The notes beneath the pieces were generated by a model. The model was not told the origin of the DNA. It did no database searches and saw only the letters and a list, made by a program, of their open reading frames with translations. A stretch of 64,000 bases of DNA from Polaromonas glacialis (lineage in GTDB: Bacteria; Pseudomonadota; Gammaproteobacteria; Burkholderiales; Burkholderiaceae_C): NCBI RefSeq assembly GCF_000709345.1, contig NZ_KL448323.1, positions 2,146,269 through 2,210,268 on the forward strand. Direction: 5' to 3'. The first letter of the stretch is position 1. Each line of letters starts with the position of its first letter. This document shows positions 16,501 through 23,944 of this stretch, in pieces. The translations under genes were made by a program, and so were the position numbers.

Positions 16501-18929
16501 TCGGCCAGGCCGCCAATCCAGAAGTCCACGGCATTGAGGCCGCCCAGGCTGCCGCCGGCGTAGGCACCGGTTGAATTGAGAAACGCGAGGCGGTCGTCGT
16601 GGACTGCGGCCGTTTCTCCGGCCGTGCCGATGACAAGGGCCATGGCCGCATCGCGGCGGGAATGGTTGTCGGTGGCCGCGAGGATGCTGGCATGGGTTCC
16701 GTAGGCGGCAATGAAGTTGATCACCGACAGCGGGTTCTTGAGGTGGGTCGTGAAGTCGGTCCAGCTGGTGTAGGGCGTCAGGCGCGAGTCACCGGTCATG
16801 TCGAAAAACTGGGCCCGGGCGTTGTTCAAACTCGGCACGCCTGTGTCGCGAGCCCGTGCAATGTTGAGCGCGCCCAGGTCCAGCGGCAAGCCGACCAGGT
16901 TGTTGCGCAGCGCCTCGGTGATGAATTCGTCGATCTCATTGCCCGCCTGCTTCGACATGCCGCGAATGATCTGCCCTGCCGCAACCGATGCGGACACCGC
17001 GCCATCCTGGTCAAACTCGACCGGATTCAAAAAGGCCTGGATCAGGCCGATCTGCTGCGCGCCTGCTTTGAGCGGATTGGCGTCGCCGACAACCTGGTTG
17101 TTGGCATCCAGGCGGTCCACGGTTTCGGTGAGCATCGAGTGGCCAAAACGGTAGACCGTGTGCGCGAACTCGGCCACGATGGCGGGGTCAAGGCCGGGCG
17201 ATGCCGAGAAAATGAACGGGTCGATGGCCGGCTGCACCTTGCGCGCAAATTCTTCAAACACCAGATGCTGGTATTGCATTTCGGTGACGAAGCGGCCGGC
17301 CTGGAACAGGCGCTCGCCGTCCCAGTTCAGGGCGGCAATGGCGGCTGGAGTGGTAGGAACGGCTGCAATGTCGGTCACCAGCCATTCGTTGATGGTCGCC
17401 AGGTTGCCGCTGGCCAGAATGGTGTGCTTGTAGTCTTCCACCAGGCGGTTGTGCTCGGCATGAAAGATGGTGTGTACCGTCGTCAGGCCAATGTTTTCAT
17501 TGCCACGGCCGTCGCCGGTGATGTAGTGGCGGTCGAGGAGTTCGTTGTCGTAGGTGGACGCCAGGCCGTCGTCGGCGGTGCGTTCAGCCGTGCTGATCAC
17601 GCCGTCGCCGTTCAAGTCCGTGTCGGTATCGGCCACCTGGGCAATCTTGGGCGTGGCTGGATTGCCGTCATGGTCATAGACGCCGGGTGCCGCATGGTGG
17701 GCAATGTCGTCCAGGAACGCATGGCCGGTGCGCAGCGCATTGACAGCCGAAGGACTGACCGGTGCACCGGGCGTGCCCACAGCCACCAGGTCATCGGCGG
17801 TATTGGCAATGCCGTCGGCCCCCAGGCCGACGATCACCTGGGCGAAGCCATTGGCCGCAGGAATGAACTTTCCGTAGGCATCGGTGCGCAGCAGCGGCAC
17901 GTTCAGCACATCAAAATCATTGAGTTTTATGCCCAGCATGTTCAAGGCTTGCGCCTTGACTTCGCCCCAGTTGGCAATGCCGCCATTGGCGCCATCAAGG
18001 AGGTGACCGGTGGACACCGGGTGGCCGCTGGCATCGAGCTTGTATTCGCGCAGAAAAACCTGGTGCGACGAATTGGACGTATAGGTCTGGTTCTGGTCAA
18101 TGAACGGCGTGGTGGTGTTGACGGTTTCGTGCGTCAGGTCGTCGGCCGTACCAAGCACGCCGTCAGCGCCCGGAAGGGTGACAGTTGCAGCGCGCGTCAG
18201 CGCCATGAAGTTGGGGCCGCCGACCACGTAGAGCGGATCGTCTGGCTGCAGCGGGATATACACCGTGCCGTTACCGGACTTGGGAATCAGGTCAAGCCCG
18301 TGGTCAAAGAACTGGCCGAAAAGCGTCATCCAGCCGTTGAAGGAAGGCGACAGGCCAATGTCGGGCGAAAGGTTTTCGATGGTGATGCTGCCGTTGGCCG
18401 ACAAGTCCAGCCCCTTGGCCTCTGCCAGCGCCACGCGCGAGGCAACGGGTGCGGCCAGGATGGCGGCGGTGTCGGCAAACGGATCGGCAGAGCCTGCCAT
18501 TTCCAGCGCCTTGAAGATCGCGGAAAAGTTTCCCAGGGTCTGGTCGGACACCAGGTTGCTGATGATGCGGGGGTCGGCGTCGGCCACGCTGGTGTGCGTG
18601 TTGTAGTTGGTATTGGTGATGGTCGGAGCGCCAGAGCCTGGAGGGCCCAGCGGCATGACGTCGCCATCGGCTTCGTTCAGGAATTGAGGCTTCAGCAGGC
18701 GGGGCATGACCTGGTCGGCTGCGCCCAGGTACTTCTGGCCTGGCAGCAGGCTGTTGTAGCTGCCGTCCACCGTGCGCAGGCCAACGGGCAGCAGCGGGCT
18801 GATCGGCGTGCCGTCGAGATTGGCAAGAACGCCGGTGGTGGCGTGGACTTCGGCAATCTTGATCTGCTCAAGGATTTTGTTCAAATCGGCAAGGTTGACG
18901 GTGAAATTGGCGGGCTTGATGGTGGCCAT
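13527..18929 (-). CDS. Giant secreted animal-type heme peroxidase with RTX repeats
   Basis: 1800 residues. The N-terminal ~900 residues form an animal-heme-peroxidase domain. The probable distal His is in FGQFFDHGLDL (H210), HTIFHAEHNRL lies near 487, and the probable proximal His is in YRFGHSML (H597). A calcium-loop-like DLNGDGVISTAE lies near 438. Residues ~946-1080 hold GGxGxD RTX repeats, and ~1410-1690 hold three and a third copies of a 90-residue RTX unit. The last ~90 residues resemble the serralysin-type C-terminal secretion region. There is no Sec signal, as expected for type I export, and the secretion genes follow. Bacterial relatives include MopA Mn(II)-oxidising peroxidases; Mn oxidation here is inference. 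AGGA lies eight bases before the ATG. Confidence 0.93.
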   Translation of the reverse strand: MATIKPANFTVNLADLNKILEQIKIAEVHATTGVLANLDGTPISPLLPVGLRTVDGSYNSLLPGQKYLGAADQVMPRLLKPQFLNEADGDVMPLGPPGSGAPTITNTNYNTHTSVADADPRIISNLVSDQTLGNFSAIFKALEMAGSADPFADTAAILAAPVASRVALAEAKGLDLSANGSITIENLSPDIGLSPSFNGWMTLFGQFFDHGLDLIPKSGNGTVYIPLQPDDPLYVVGGPNFMALTRAATVTLPGADGVLGTADDLTHETVNTTTPFIDQNQTYTSNSSHQVFLREYKLDASGHPVSTGHLLDGANGGIANWGEVKAQALNMLGIKLNDFDVLNVPLLRTDAYGKFIPAANGFAQVIVGLGADGIANTADDLVAVGTPGAPVSPSAVNALRTGHAFLDDIAHHAAPGVYDHDGNPATPKIAQVADTDTDLNGDGVISTAERTADDGLASTYDNELLDRHYITGDGRGNENIGLTTVHTIFHAEHNRLVEDYKHTILASGNLATINEWLVTDIAAVPTTPAAIAALNWDGERLFQAGRFVTEMQYQHLVFEEFARKVQPAIDPFIFSASPGLDPAIVAEFAHTVYRFGHSMLTETVDRLDANNQVVGDANPLKAGAQQIGLIQAFLNPVEFDQDGAVSASVAAGQIIRGMSKQAGNEIDEFITEALRNNLVGLPLDLGALNIARARDTGVPSLNNARAQFFDMTGDSRLTPYTSWTDFTTHLKNPLSVINFIAAYGTHASILAATDNHSRRDAAMALVIGTAGETAAVHDDRLAFLNSTGAYAGGSLGGLNAVDFWIGGLAEEKQEFGGMLGATFNFVFETQMEKLQNGDRFYYLSRTQGMNLLNQLEANSFSAIVMRNTDLGTAGQGHLPGLLFDTPNLILEVVKSVQIGSDPTTGNPVLDIIKPLFIRAGLSAIDNNYHFLQYNGSDHVVLGGSELRDTLIGGLGIDTLWGDGGNDRLDGGYEADKVYGGDGDDIITNLGGDDFLFGDDGNDVISMGSGIVLGFGGRGSDFIMTGPDTQEVFGGEGNDFILGNSGSDLLMGNEGDDWIEGGEGFDGLAGENSELFFNSPIIGHDVLNGQGNDTDYDGESGDDIMFQGPGIQRSNGMFGFDWAIHKGDTVGANSDLGIPFFPAQAVFTLRDRFDSVEGLSGWNHNDVLTGAAVLRGAAGGAGAGAGNPADESDLKSQNVSLIDGFAQLLGYNTPAKLAALAALPVNTSVIDITQGAEVIIGGGGSDTIKGNLGNDILNGDAWLNVRIRVTRNVSDANTAANEWFTVDSMNEIKARMLSGEINPGQLHIVREIRQSTTFATDIDTAVYNGNRAEYTIVLNADGSRTITHAPVAGGGGGALVNDGVDTILNFERIQFADQTLSINATITGTNGNDVLTGTAANNILLGLGGNDTLNGGLGADVMSGGAGNDTYTVDDAGDVVIEALDEGTDRVNSAISYTLSANVENLTLTGTAALSGTGNALANLIVGNSAANTLSGGDGSDSLNGGLDADVMSGGTGNDTYYVDDASDVVSEGLDEGADIVYSTISYTLTANVETLVLTGTAALNGTGNALANSVIGNSAANTLSGGDGNDILNGGLGADVMSGGRGNDNYTVDDAGDVVSEAENEGADRVTSSISYSLGANVENLTLTGTAVLSGTGNSLANTISGNSAANILSGGEGSDFLNGGLGADIMSGGMGADRFNLAALADSGVGAGLRDIITDFVSGSDRIQFTGIDANTGVAGDQAFTMINTSAFGGVAGQLRYSLVGGNTVMEGDVNGDTVADFQLELTGVHSFVAADLLL
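13860..14705 (-). repeat. 270-bp tandem repeats inside the peroxidase gene
   Basis: Similar sequence recurs every 270 bases, with the landmark CCCAGGCCACCGTTCAG or a close variant near 13866, 14136, 14406 and 14676. Each unit encodes 90 residues containing LNGGLGADVMSGG, a VDDAGDVV segment and LTLTGTA-L-GTGN-LAN. Copies differ at many positions, so the array is old or under selection rather than newly expanded. Confidence 0.9.
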
Positions 18930-19973
18930 GGTGTTTGTTCCTGAAGGTTGCGTGGGCTGCTGGGCTAAAGGTGAAAGTGAAAGTGAGAATCAAAGCGAAA
19001 GGGACAGGGGCGGTGGGTGAAATCAATGAAGGCTGCGCCTCCTGACTCGCCTGGCCTGGATGTGGCTGGCGGCTGTGTCGTCGAAGGCCGGGAGCGCACA
19101 GGTCACTGGATAGGCCGACATCCCAGAAGATCGCCCAAGGGCCTGCGATGCGCAGTGCGGACCGTGATGGCCGCCGGGGACGCAAGCGTTATGTTGGCTG
19201 CTGGCTTGATTGAAGGCTGTGGAATGCGCAGCACCGCGTGCAACAGGCGGCAAGCCAGCCGTGTTTGCCGCCTGACACCATGGCGGTGAATGGCTGGGCT
19301 TGTCAGCGACATTCAGCAATAGCTTTACGGTGCGGTGGATAGCCATGTTGATTCCTCTTCGACACGCTGGGCGTTGGTTTTTTTTCGAATCCAGTCCGGC
19401 TCATCAAAGGAACAAAGTGTTAAAACTTATTGCTTATCTGTCCGTTCTGATGTCGAGTGTGTCGAATAGCTCAACAAGAGACCATCCTGTGAAAGAACTA
19501 GCTACATCAGGTTACTTTTGTGTAACCAACAAGGATTGAATTTCTTGTTGTTGCCAAATTTCTTTAAACAAATCAGCCACTTGGCTAAAACCTTGTAAGG
19601 CTTCACCGAATTTTCAGAATGAAACGTTTATGTGGTTTTTATTTGTAAAAATCTAATCAGAAAACTACGTTTCAGGCGGTTTGGGACTCAGTCACACCCA
19701 AAAACACCGTTGAGCTTTGATTTATTGAGACTGCGCAAGGCTGCAGGCCCGCCACAGCCACTGCGAGGCAATTGCGTGCCAGCAGATTGATGTGCGCTTA
19801 TGAATGAGGGGCGACAAGCGAGACATCCAATGCCTCAGGGGTGGCGTTCGTTGTCGTGAGCAACTTCCCATCCGTCATTCCCGCGAAAGCGTGAATCCAG
19901 CAACACGGACTGAAACGCCAGGGCGCAATCACTCCGAGTGGAAAGCACGACGGGCAAGGTGGCTGACAGGTTT

Positions 19974-20029
19974 GCTACTGAATTTATAGCTGTATGCGCA
20001 TACCAGCCGTGCGCAAGAGGTCTATTTAC
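19974..20029 (+). repeat. Family B repeat copy
   Basis: GCTACTGAATTTATAGCTG, then TGCGCATA, CCGTGCGCAAGAGG and a T-rich end. It matches the ~55 bp layout GCTA-(A/T run)-TAGCT-(C/T)GC-spacer-GCGC-AGGCC seen elsewhere in the window. Confidence 0.7.
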
Positions 20030-20053
20030 TTGACTGGATACATGCCTTGGTCA

Positions 20054-20190
20054 ATGCCGCTGTCATCCCGGACTTGATCCGGGATCCATCTCCCATGGCC
20101 TTCGTTGCACGATGCGGGGTCATGGATTGCGGGTCAGGCCCGCAATGACAGCCATTTGAAACCGGCACGTTTGCAATTTCCGTATCCGTA
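20054..20190. repeat. Family A repeat copy
   Basis: Contains CATCCCGGACTTGATCCGGG, a diverged middle, then CATGGATTGCGGGTC, CCGCAATGACAGCCATTTG, AAACCGGCACGTTTGCAATT and TCCGTATCCGTAA. Unlike the other copies its TAA-forming end abuts no recognisable gene. Confidence 0.75.
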
Positions 20191-20337
20191 ACTTCTTCGT
20201 GGGTCGTGCCAGCCAGGGATGAATCGAACAGCGGTTGCGCAAGCCCTCCGCCAGCCCCGTCCCAACCTTCCCCCAGAGGGGGGGAAGGAGTCATTCGGAT
20301 TCGGGGGCATCTGGAGCGAGTCTTGCAAAAACTGCTT

Positions 20338-21117
20338 TTAAAAACTTGCCAACCCAAGAGCAGAAAATGCTCCAAGGCCCACCACCTCGTGAAGCACCAG
20401 TCGCCAGCGTACAGCGCCGCGCCTCAGTGAATAGTCTGTCCAAGGTGTATTACCAACGGCACGGTAATCCACCGGGTAAGGTGTGACGTTCCAACCTGCT
20501 GCACGAAAAAGAGCCATGGAGCGAGGCATGTGGTCCGCCGAGGTGACCAGCAGCCACGGTTCGGTCTTGTCCACGCCAGGCACTGAGGCGCTGAGGATGG
20601 CGTTCTCGTAAGTGGTACGCGCCGCCCGCTCGTACAGCACGCGATCGGGTGGTACACCCACGCTGGCGTAGTACGCCCGTGCGGCATCTGCCACGGAAAT
20701 ACCCCTGTCGATGATGTCACTCTGGCCGCCCGTGAACAGCAGCCGCAGGTGCGGATACTGGCGCGACAAGGCGACAGATGTCGTCATGCGCTGCCCATTA
20801 CCACTCAACACAAAGCCCTTGCCGTCATGCGCCCCGCGAGGCACGTCGATGTCTCCACCCAGTACCACCAGCCCCACGTACGGAGTCAGGCGTCCAGCGG
20901 GCATGGCATATTGACTTTCCAGCGAGCGCTGCACGGCATTGGGCAGAGGCATCCAACCCACCAAAGCCGTCAGGCTTATCGCCACCAGCAAAGTCCACAG
21001 CGCAGCCACTGGCCGACGTCGCACCCACCAAATCGCCAGCAAAAGCAGAACAGCCGCCCAAGTGAGCGGCTGTATGAAAGTGGAAAGAAGCTTCGACGAG
21101 AAGAATAAATCAGTCAA
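20338..21117 (-). CDS. YdcF/ElyC-like DUF218 membrane protein
   Basis: 259 residues from a TTG start at 21117. Two N-terminal membrane helices (about 15-30 and 38-55) are followed by a DUF218 domain: GLVVLGGDID near 83, LLFTGGQSD near 131, ERAARTTYENA near 162, and LLVTSADHMPRSMALFRAAG near 190. ElyC in E. coli affects envelope/undecaprenyl-phosphate metabolism and YdcF binds a nucleotide cofactor, so a role in envelope assembly is plausible beside the polysaccharide cluster. The TTG lacks a good ribosome site and a family B repeat begins right there, so the natural start may have been displaced. Confidence 0.82.
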   Translation of the reverse strand: MTDLFFSSKLLSTFIQPLTWAAVLLLLAIWWVRRRPVAALWTLLVAISLTALVGWMPLPNAVQRSLESQYAMPAGRLTPYVGLVVLGGDIDVPRGAHDGKGFVLSGNGQRMTTSVALSRQYPHLRLLFTGGQSDIIDRGISVADAARAYYASVGVPPDRVLYERAARTTYENAILSASVPGVDKTEPWLLVTSADHMPRSMALFRAAGWNVTPYPVDYRAVGNTPWTDYSLRRGAVRWRLVLHEVVGLGAFSALGLASF

Positions 21118-21180
21118 TTTACTATGAAATTTATAGCTACTTACGCCCGCCAGGCGTGCGTAGAAGGCCTAAAACACTTA
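21116..21180 (+). repeat. Family B repeat copy
   Basis: TTTATAGCTACTTACGCCCG, then CCAGGCGTGCGTAGAAGGCC and AAAACACTTAAAA. It touches the start codon of the DUF218 gene. Confidence 0.7.
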
Positions 21181-21231
21181 AAAATCGTAACTACTCAGCT
21201 TCCTCTTCTTGAAGTCGTCGACTCCTTCTCT

Positions 21232-21385
21232 TTTGTCATTGCGGGCAGGGCCTGCCCCGGACTTGATCCGGGGACCCGCAATCCACAGCACCCCAACCAA
21301 GCCACAGCCAGGTAGCGGTTGGGATCTAACGCTTATTTGACTGCGCACGCATGGATTGCGGGTCGAGCCCGCAATGACAGAAGGT
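21232..21385. repeat. Family A repeat fragments
   Basis: Two palindromic pieces, TTGTCATTGCGGGCAGGGCC with CCCGGACTTGATCCGGGG, and ATGGATTGCGGGTCGAGCCC. A non-repeat stretch separates them. They fill most of the 344 bases between the DUF218 and GNAT genes, which hold nothing else. Confidence 0.7.
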
Positions 21386-21461
21386 AGGAAAAAGACGTTT
21401 CAACAATGAGCCAAGTAGTTACTAAAAATCATGCATTGCCACCTGCAGACAGCAATGGCAC

Positions 21462-22058
21462 CTATGGCACCCAAGGCAGCGTCTGCACATACACCGTTGA
21501 CGCCGAACCCTGATGCACTTCGATTTCTGCGGCTGGCTGCGCTCCCATGCGGCGGTAAAACTTGTGTGCGGGTGCCAGGGCAGAACCCACCACGATCTTG
21601 AACGCAGGCAGGCCGTGCCGCAAAAAATGTTCGCAAAGTTCCTGATAAAGATTTTCAGCATGATGCTGGCCACGAAATGCCGGCGCGACTGCAATGCTGA
21701 GCAGTTCCGCCGCAGGCAGCACCGTGCCGCTAGTGCCACCGCTGCCACGGCTGTAGCGCAATATTTCGATGATTCGCCAGACCCGGCGGGGTGAAAACAG
21801 CGACGGCAGCAACGCCCAGAACAACTGCGGCCAGTGGCGCAGCATCCGTTTGTAGATGGGCTTCATGCCCGTGGCGCCCGCCACAAAACCGACCGCTTGC
21901 CCATTGACTCGTGCCACCAGCAACACACTGTCATCCCCTTCGTCAATGGCGCGGTACATCAGCGAGACGAACCCCAGCCCCAGCGTGGACAAAAAGCCTT
22001 GATTGATGTTGGCAATGTGGAGTTCAGCCACGGTGCGGTAAAGATGCGCCTGACTCAT
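21462..22058 (-). CDS. GNAT-family N-acetyltransferase of the polysaccharide cluster
   Basis: 198 residues from the ATG at 22058 (MSQAHLYRTVAELHIANINQ). The acetyl-CoA site is visible as LLSIAVAPAFRGQHHAENLY near residue 125, where the usual R/Q-x-x-G-x-G/A loop reads RGQHHA. The C-terminus KFYRRMGAQPA is also typical. It is the last gene of the polysaccharide run, 26 bases after the sugar-phosphate transferase. With the upstream dehydratase and aminotransferase it could N-acetylate UDP-4-amino-4,6-dideoxy-GlcNAc, the third step of bacillosamine-type sugar synthesis. That assignment rests on context only. Confidence 0.85.
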   Translation of the reverse strand: MSQAHLYRTVAELHIANINQGFLSTLGLGFVSLMYRAIDEGDDSVLLVARVNGQAVGFVAGATGMKPIYKRMLRHWPQLFWALLPSLFSPRRVWRIIEILRYSRGSGGTSGTVLPAAELLSIAVAPAFRGQHHAENLYQELCEHFLRHGLPAFKIVVGSALAPAHKFYRRMGAQPAAEIEVHQGSASTVYVQTLPWVP

Positions 22059-22084
22059 TTTTTCCACTGCGTTGGTACTGGCGT

Positions 22085-22753
22085 TCAACCCAGCGCCCGA
22101 GCCAGCTCTGCCCCAGGCTTTGGCAACGTTCCCAGCACACGACCGACGGCCTTGGACTGCGGCATCAACACCACCCAAATGGTCAGGCCGATCAGCATGA
22201 AGTAGGTCCGCAGGCTTTGGTTCGCCACATACCACTCCTCCAGCGCGCCCTTGTACGGCGAAATGACATGGTCATAAAAATGACCGGGGTCCTGGTGGCC
22301 GTGCATCATGTTTTCCTCGTCCCGAAAGATGATGGAACCGATGCCCGACAGGCCGGGCCGCACCTGAATCACGGCGTGCTGCGCTGCCGGGGTGAACGCA
22401 TCAAAGCTGCGCCTGGTTTGCGGGCGCGGGCCGATGATGCTCATGTCGCCGTTCAATATGTTGAGCAACTGCGGCAACTCATTGATCTTGGACTTGCGCA
22501 AAAAGCCGCCCATGGGCAGGATGCGCGGGTCGTTCCTGAGCGTCACCGTGCCCGTGCCCACGCTGGGGCTGTTCTTGAGCATGGTGGCGAACTTGTAGAT
22601 CTTGAAGGTCTTGCCGCCCTTGCCCACGCGGTCCTGCAGAAAAAATATTTCACCCTCGCCTGTCAGGCGCAGCAGGATGGCAATGGGCACCAGCAACGGC
22701 GACAGCACCAGCAGCGCCAGGGTAGAGAAAACAATGTCAAAAAATCGCTGCAT
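22085..22753 (-). CDS. Initiating phosphoglycosyltransferase, PglC/WcaJ-type
   Basis: 222 residues of the bacterial sugar-transferase family. An N-terminal membrane segment FFDIVFSTLALLVLSPLLVP carries the Asp of the family. The catalytic motifs follow: FFLQDRVGKGGKTFKIYKFATM, LRKSKINELPQLLNILNGDMS, IGPRPQ and VRPGLSG. The protein is near the size of minimal PglC, and it ends with an additional C-terminal hydrophobic stretch (about 188-206). It would load a sugar-1-phosphate onto undecaprenyl phosphate. A WecA-like enzyme at the other end of the cluster could also initiate, so the locus has two candidate primers. Confidence 0.9.
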   Translation of the reverse strand: MQRFFDIVFSTLALLVLSPLLVPIAILLRLTGEGEIFFLQDRVGKGGKTFKIYKFATMLKNSPSVGTGTVTLRNDPRILPMGGFLRKSKINELPQLLNILNGDMSIIGPRPQTRRSFDAFTPAAQHAVIQVRPGLSGIGSIIFRDEENMMHGHQDPGHFYDHVISPYKGALEEWYVANQSLRTYFMLIGLTIWVVLMPQSKAVGRVLGTLPKPGAELARALG

Positions 22754-22756
22754 GGC

Positions 22757-23944
22757 TTACATCCTTGCGTCTAGGTACTTGCCGGTTTCCTTGTGCGCAA
22801 AGTCCGGAATCATGTGGTTGAACAGGTCAACAATTTCGGCCTTGTCCCAGGTCGGCTGGGCCTTGATGGCGGCCAGCGTGGCCTCGAAGTGCTGCAGCCG
22901 CGCCAGGTCAAAACCGGCCGCGTTCTGGATCACGCCAATGCTTTCAAAGCGCGCCATGTCCAGCGTTTCGCGGTCGGTAAAGAATTCTTCAAAGTCTTTT
23001 TCACCCGTGGTGTCGCTGCTGAAAAAGTAGCACGGCCATTTTTTCTGCGCGATCAGCTCGCTGGCGCGGTCGCGCGCTTCGTCTTCGCTGGCGCATTCGT
23101 GCGGCTCGTAGCCCAGCGCGTTCAGGTAGCGCACGGCAATGTCCGAGAAAGTGGTCAGGTGCAGGTGTTCGCTGAGCTTCGGGAAAAAGATGTCGCGGTT
23201 TTCACCCAGCAGGCACGACATCAGGCACAACTCGCCCGACTCCTGCGGCGTGACAAAGTAGCGGCGCACATCGTTGGGCGCCGAAATCGGCTGGCGCTTG
23301 GTAAAGCGCTGGTTAAAGCCGTGCAGCAGCGAACCGTCAGAAAACGCCACATTGGCAAAGCGCGCGGTGGACAACGGCAGGCCTTCGCTGGCGCGCATCA
23401 AGAACATTTCCATGATGCGTTTGCTGGCGCCCATCATGTTGACCGGGTTGGCCGCCTTGTCGGTCGAAACGCAAAAGTACTTGCGCGCCCCGCGGGCTCT
23501 GGCCAGTTCCATGGTCTTGACGGTGTTGAGCACATTGACCTCAATCAAGCGCATCAGCGTGAACGGGTCTTTTTCGCTGCGCACATGCTTGAGCGCCGAC
23601 AGGTTCAGCACATAGTCATAACCGCCGCTGGCGTGCATCAGCGCTTCAAACTCGCGGCCGCCGCAGTCAATCGCAAAGGTGCGGAAATCGCCCTCGATGT
23701 AGCCCAGCGTGCTGCGAATGTCGCGCACCAGCTCGACCATGTTGTTCTCGCTGATGTCCACCACATGCAGCACCTTCGGGCCGCGCTTGAAAATCTCGCG
23801 CGTGACGGCCTGGCCGATGGAGCCAGCTCCTCCAATGACCAAGAAACGGCCGCCAGCGACCAGCGAAGAAAGCTGTTGCTCGTGGCGCGACACGTCGGCG
23901 TCAAACAGCGGCCGGTCGCGGCCAATCAATTCAAGGGTGTTCAT
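22757..23944 (-). CDS. UDP-GlcNAc 4,6-dehydratase-like enzyme (short CapD/LegB/PseB type)
   Basis: 395 residues from the ATG at 23944; the frame opens earlier but this ATG overlaps the aminotransferase stop (ATGA). The extended short-chain dehydrogenase fold shows the NAD(P) loop VIGGAGSIGQAV near 32, LNLSALKHVRSEKDP near 113, STDKAANPVNMMGASKR near 157 with Met in place of the usual catalytic Tyr, and RFANVAFSDGSLL. It would form the 4-keto-6-deoxy intermediate from UDP-GlcNAc that the neighbouring LegC-type enzyme aminates. The C-terminal ~90 residues are variable. Confidence 0.88.
   Translation of the reverse strand: MNTLELIGRDRPLFDADVSRHEQQLSSLVAGGRFLVIGGAGSIGQAVTREIFKRGPKVLHVVDISENNMVELVRDIRSTLGYIEGDFRTFAIDCGGREFEALMHASGGYDYVLNLSALKHVRSEKDPFTLMRLIEVNVLNTVKTMELARARGARKYFCVSTDKAANPVNMMGASKRIMEMFLMRASEGLPLSTARFANVAFSDGSLLHGFNQRFTKRQPISAPNDVRRYFVTPQESGELCLMSCLLGENRDIFFPKLSEHLHLTTFSDIAVRYLNALGYEPHECASEDEARDRASELIAQKKWPCYFFSSDTTGEKDFEEFFTDRETLDMARFESIGVIQNAAGFDLARLQHFEATLAAIKAQPTWDKAEIVDLFNHMIPDFAHKETGKYLDARM

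Larger units (their letters stand above)
18930..20337. other. 1.4 kb gene-poor region upstream of the peroxidase operon
   Basis: I see no convincing gene. The first 450 bases are GC-rich. About 19380-19720 is clearly AT-rich and is the best place for the operon promoter, though no -35/-10 pair is good enough to call. A minus-strand 107-codon frame (19023-19346) has a fair ribosome site (GAGGAA) but an odd composition after the first ~18 residues; it could be a short leader peptide. A REP-like motif GTCATTCCCGCGAAAGCGTG lies near 19875. Family B and family A repeats follow at 19974 and 20054. Confidence 0.6.

Noticed and set aside
14799..18944. Long plus-strand open frames (up to 781 codons) opposite the peroxidase gene
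   Set aside because: They are antisense to a gene with clear heme-peroxidase and RTX motifs, have no recognisable domain, and arise from the high GC third positions.
19023..19346. 107-codon minus-strand frame as a protein gene
   Set aside because: It has a fair ribosome site, but the composition is rich in His, Ser, Ala and Pro with no domain or hydrophobic pattern. It is kept only as a possible leader.
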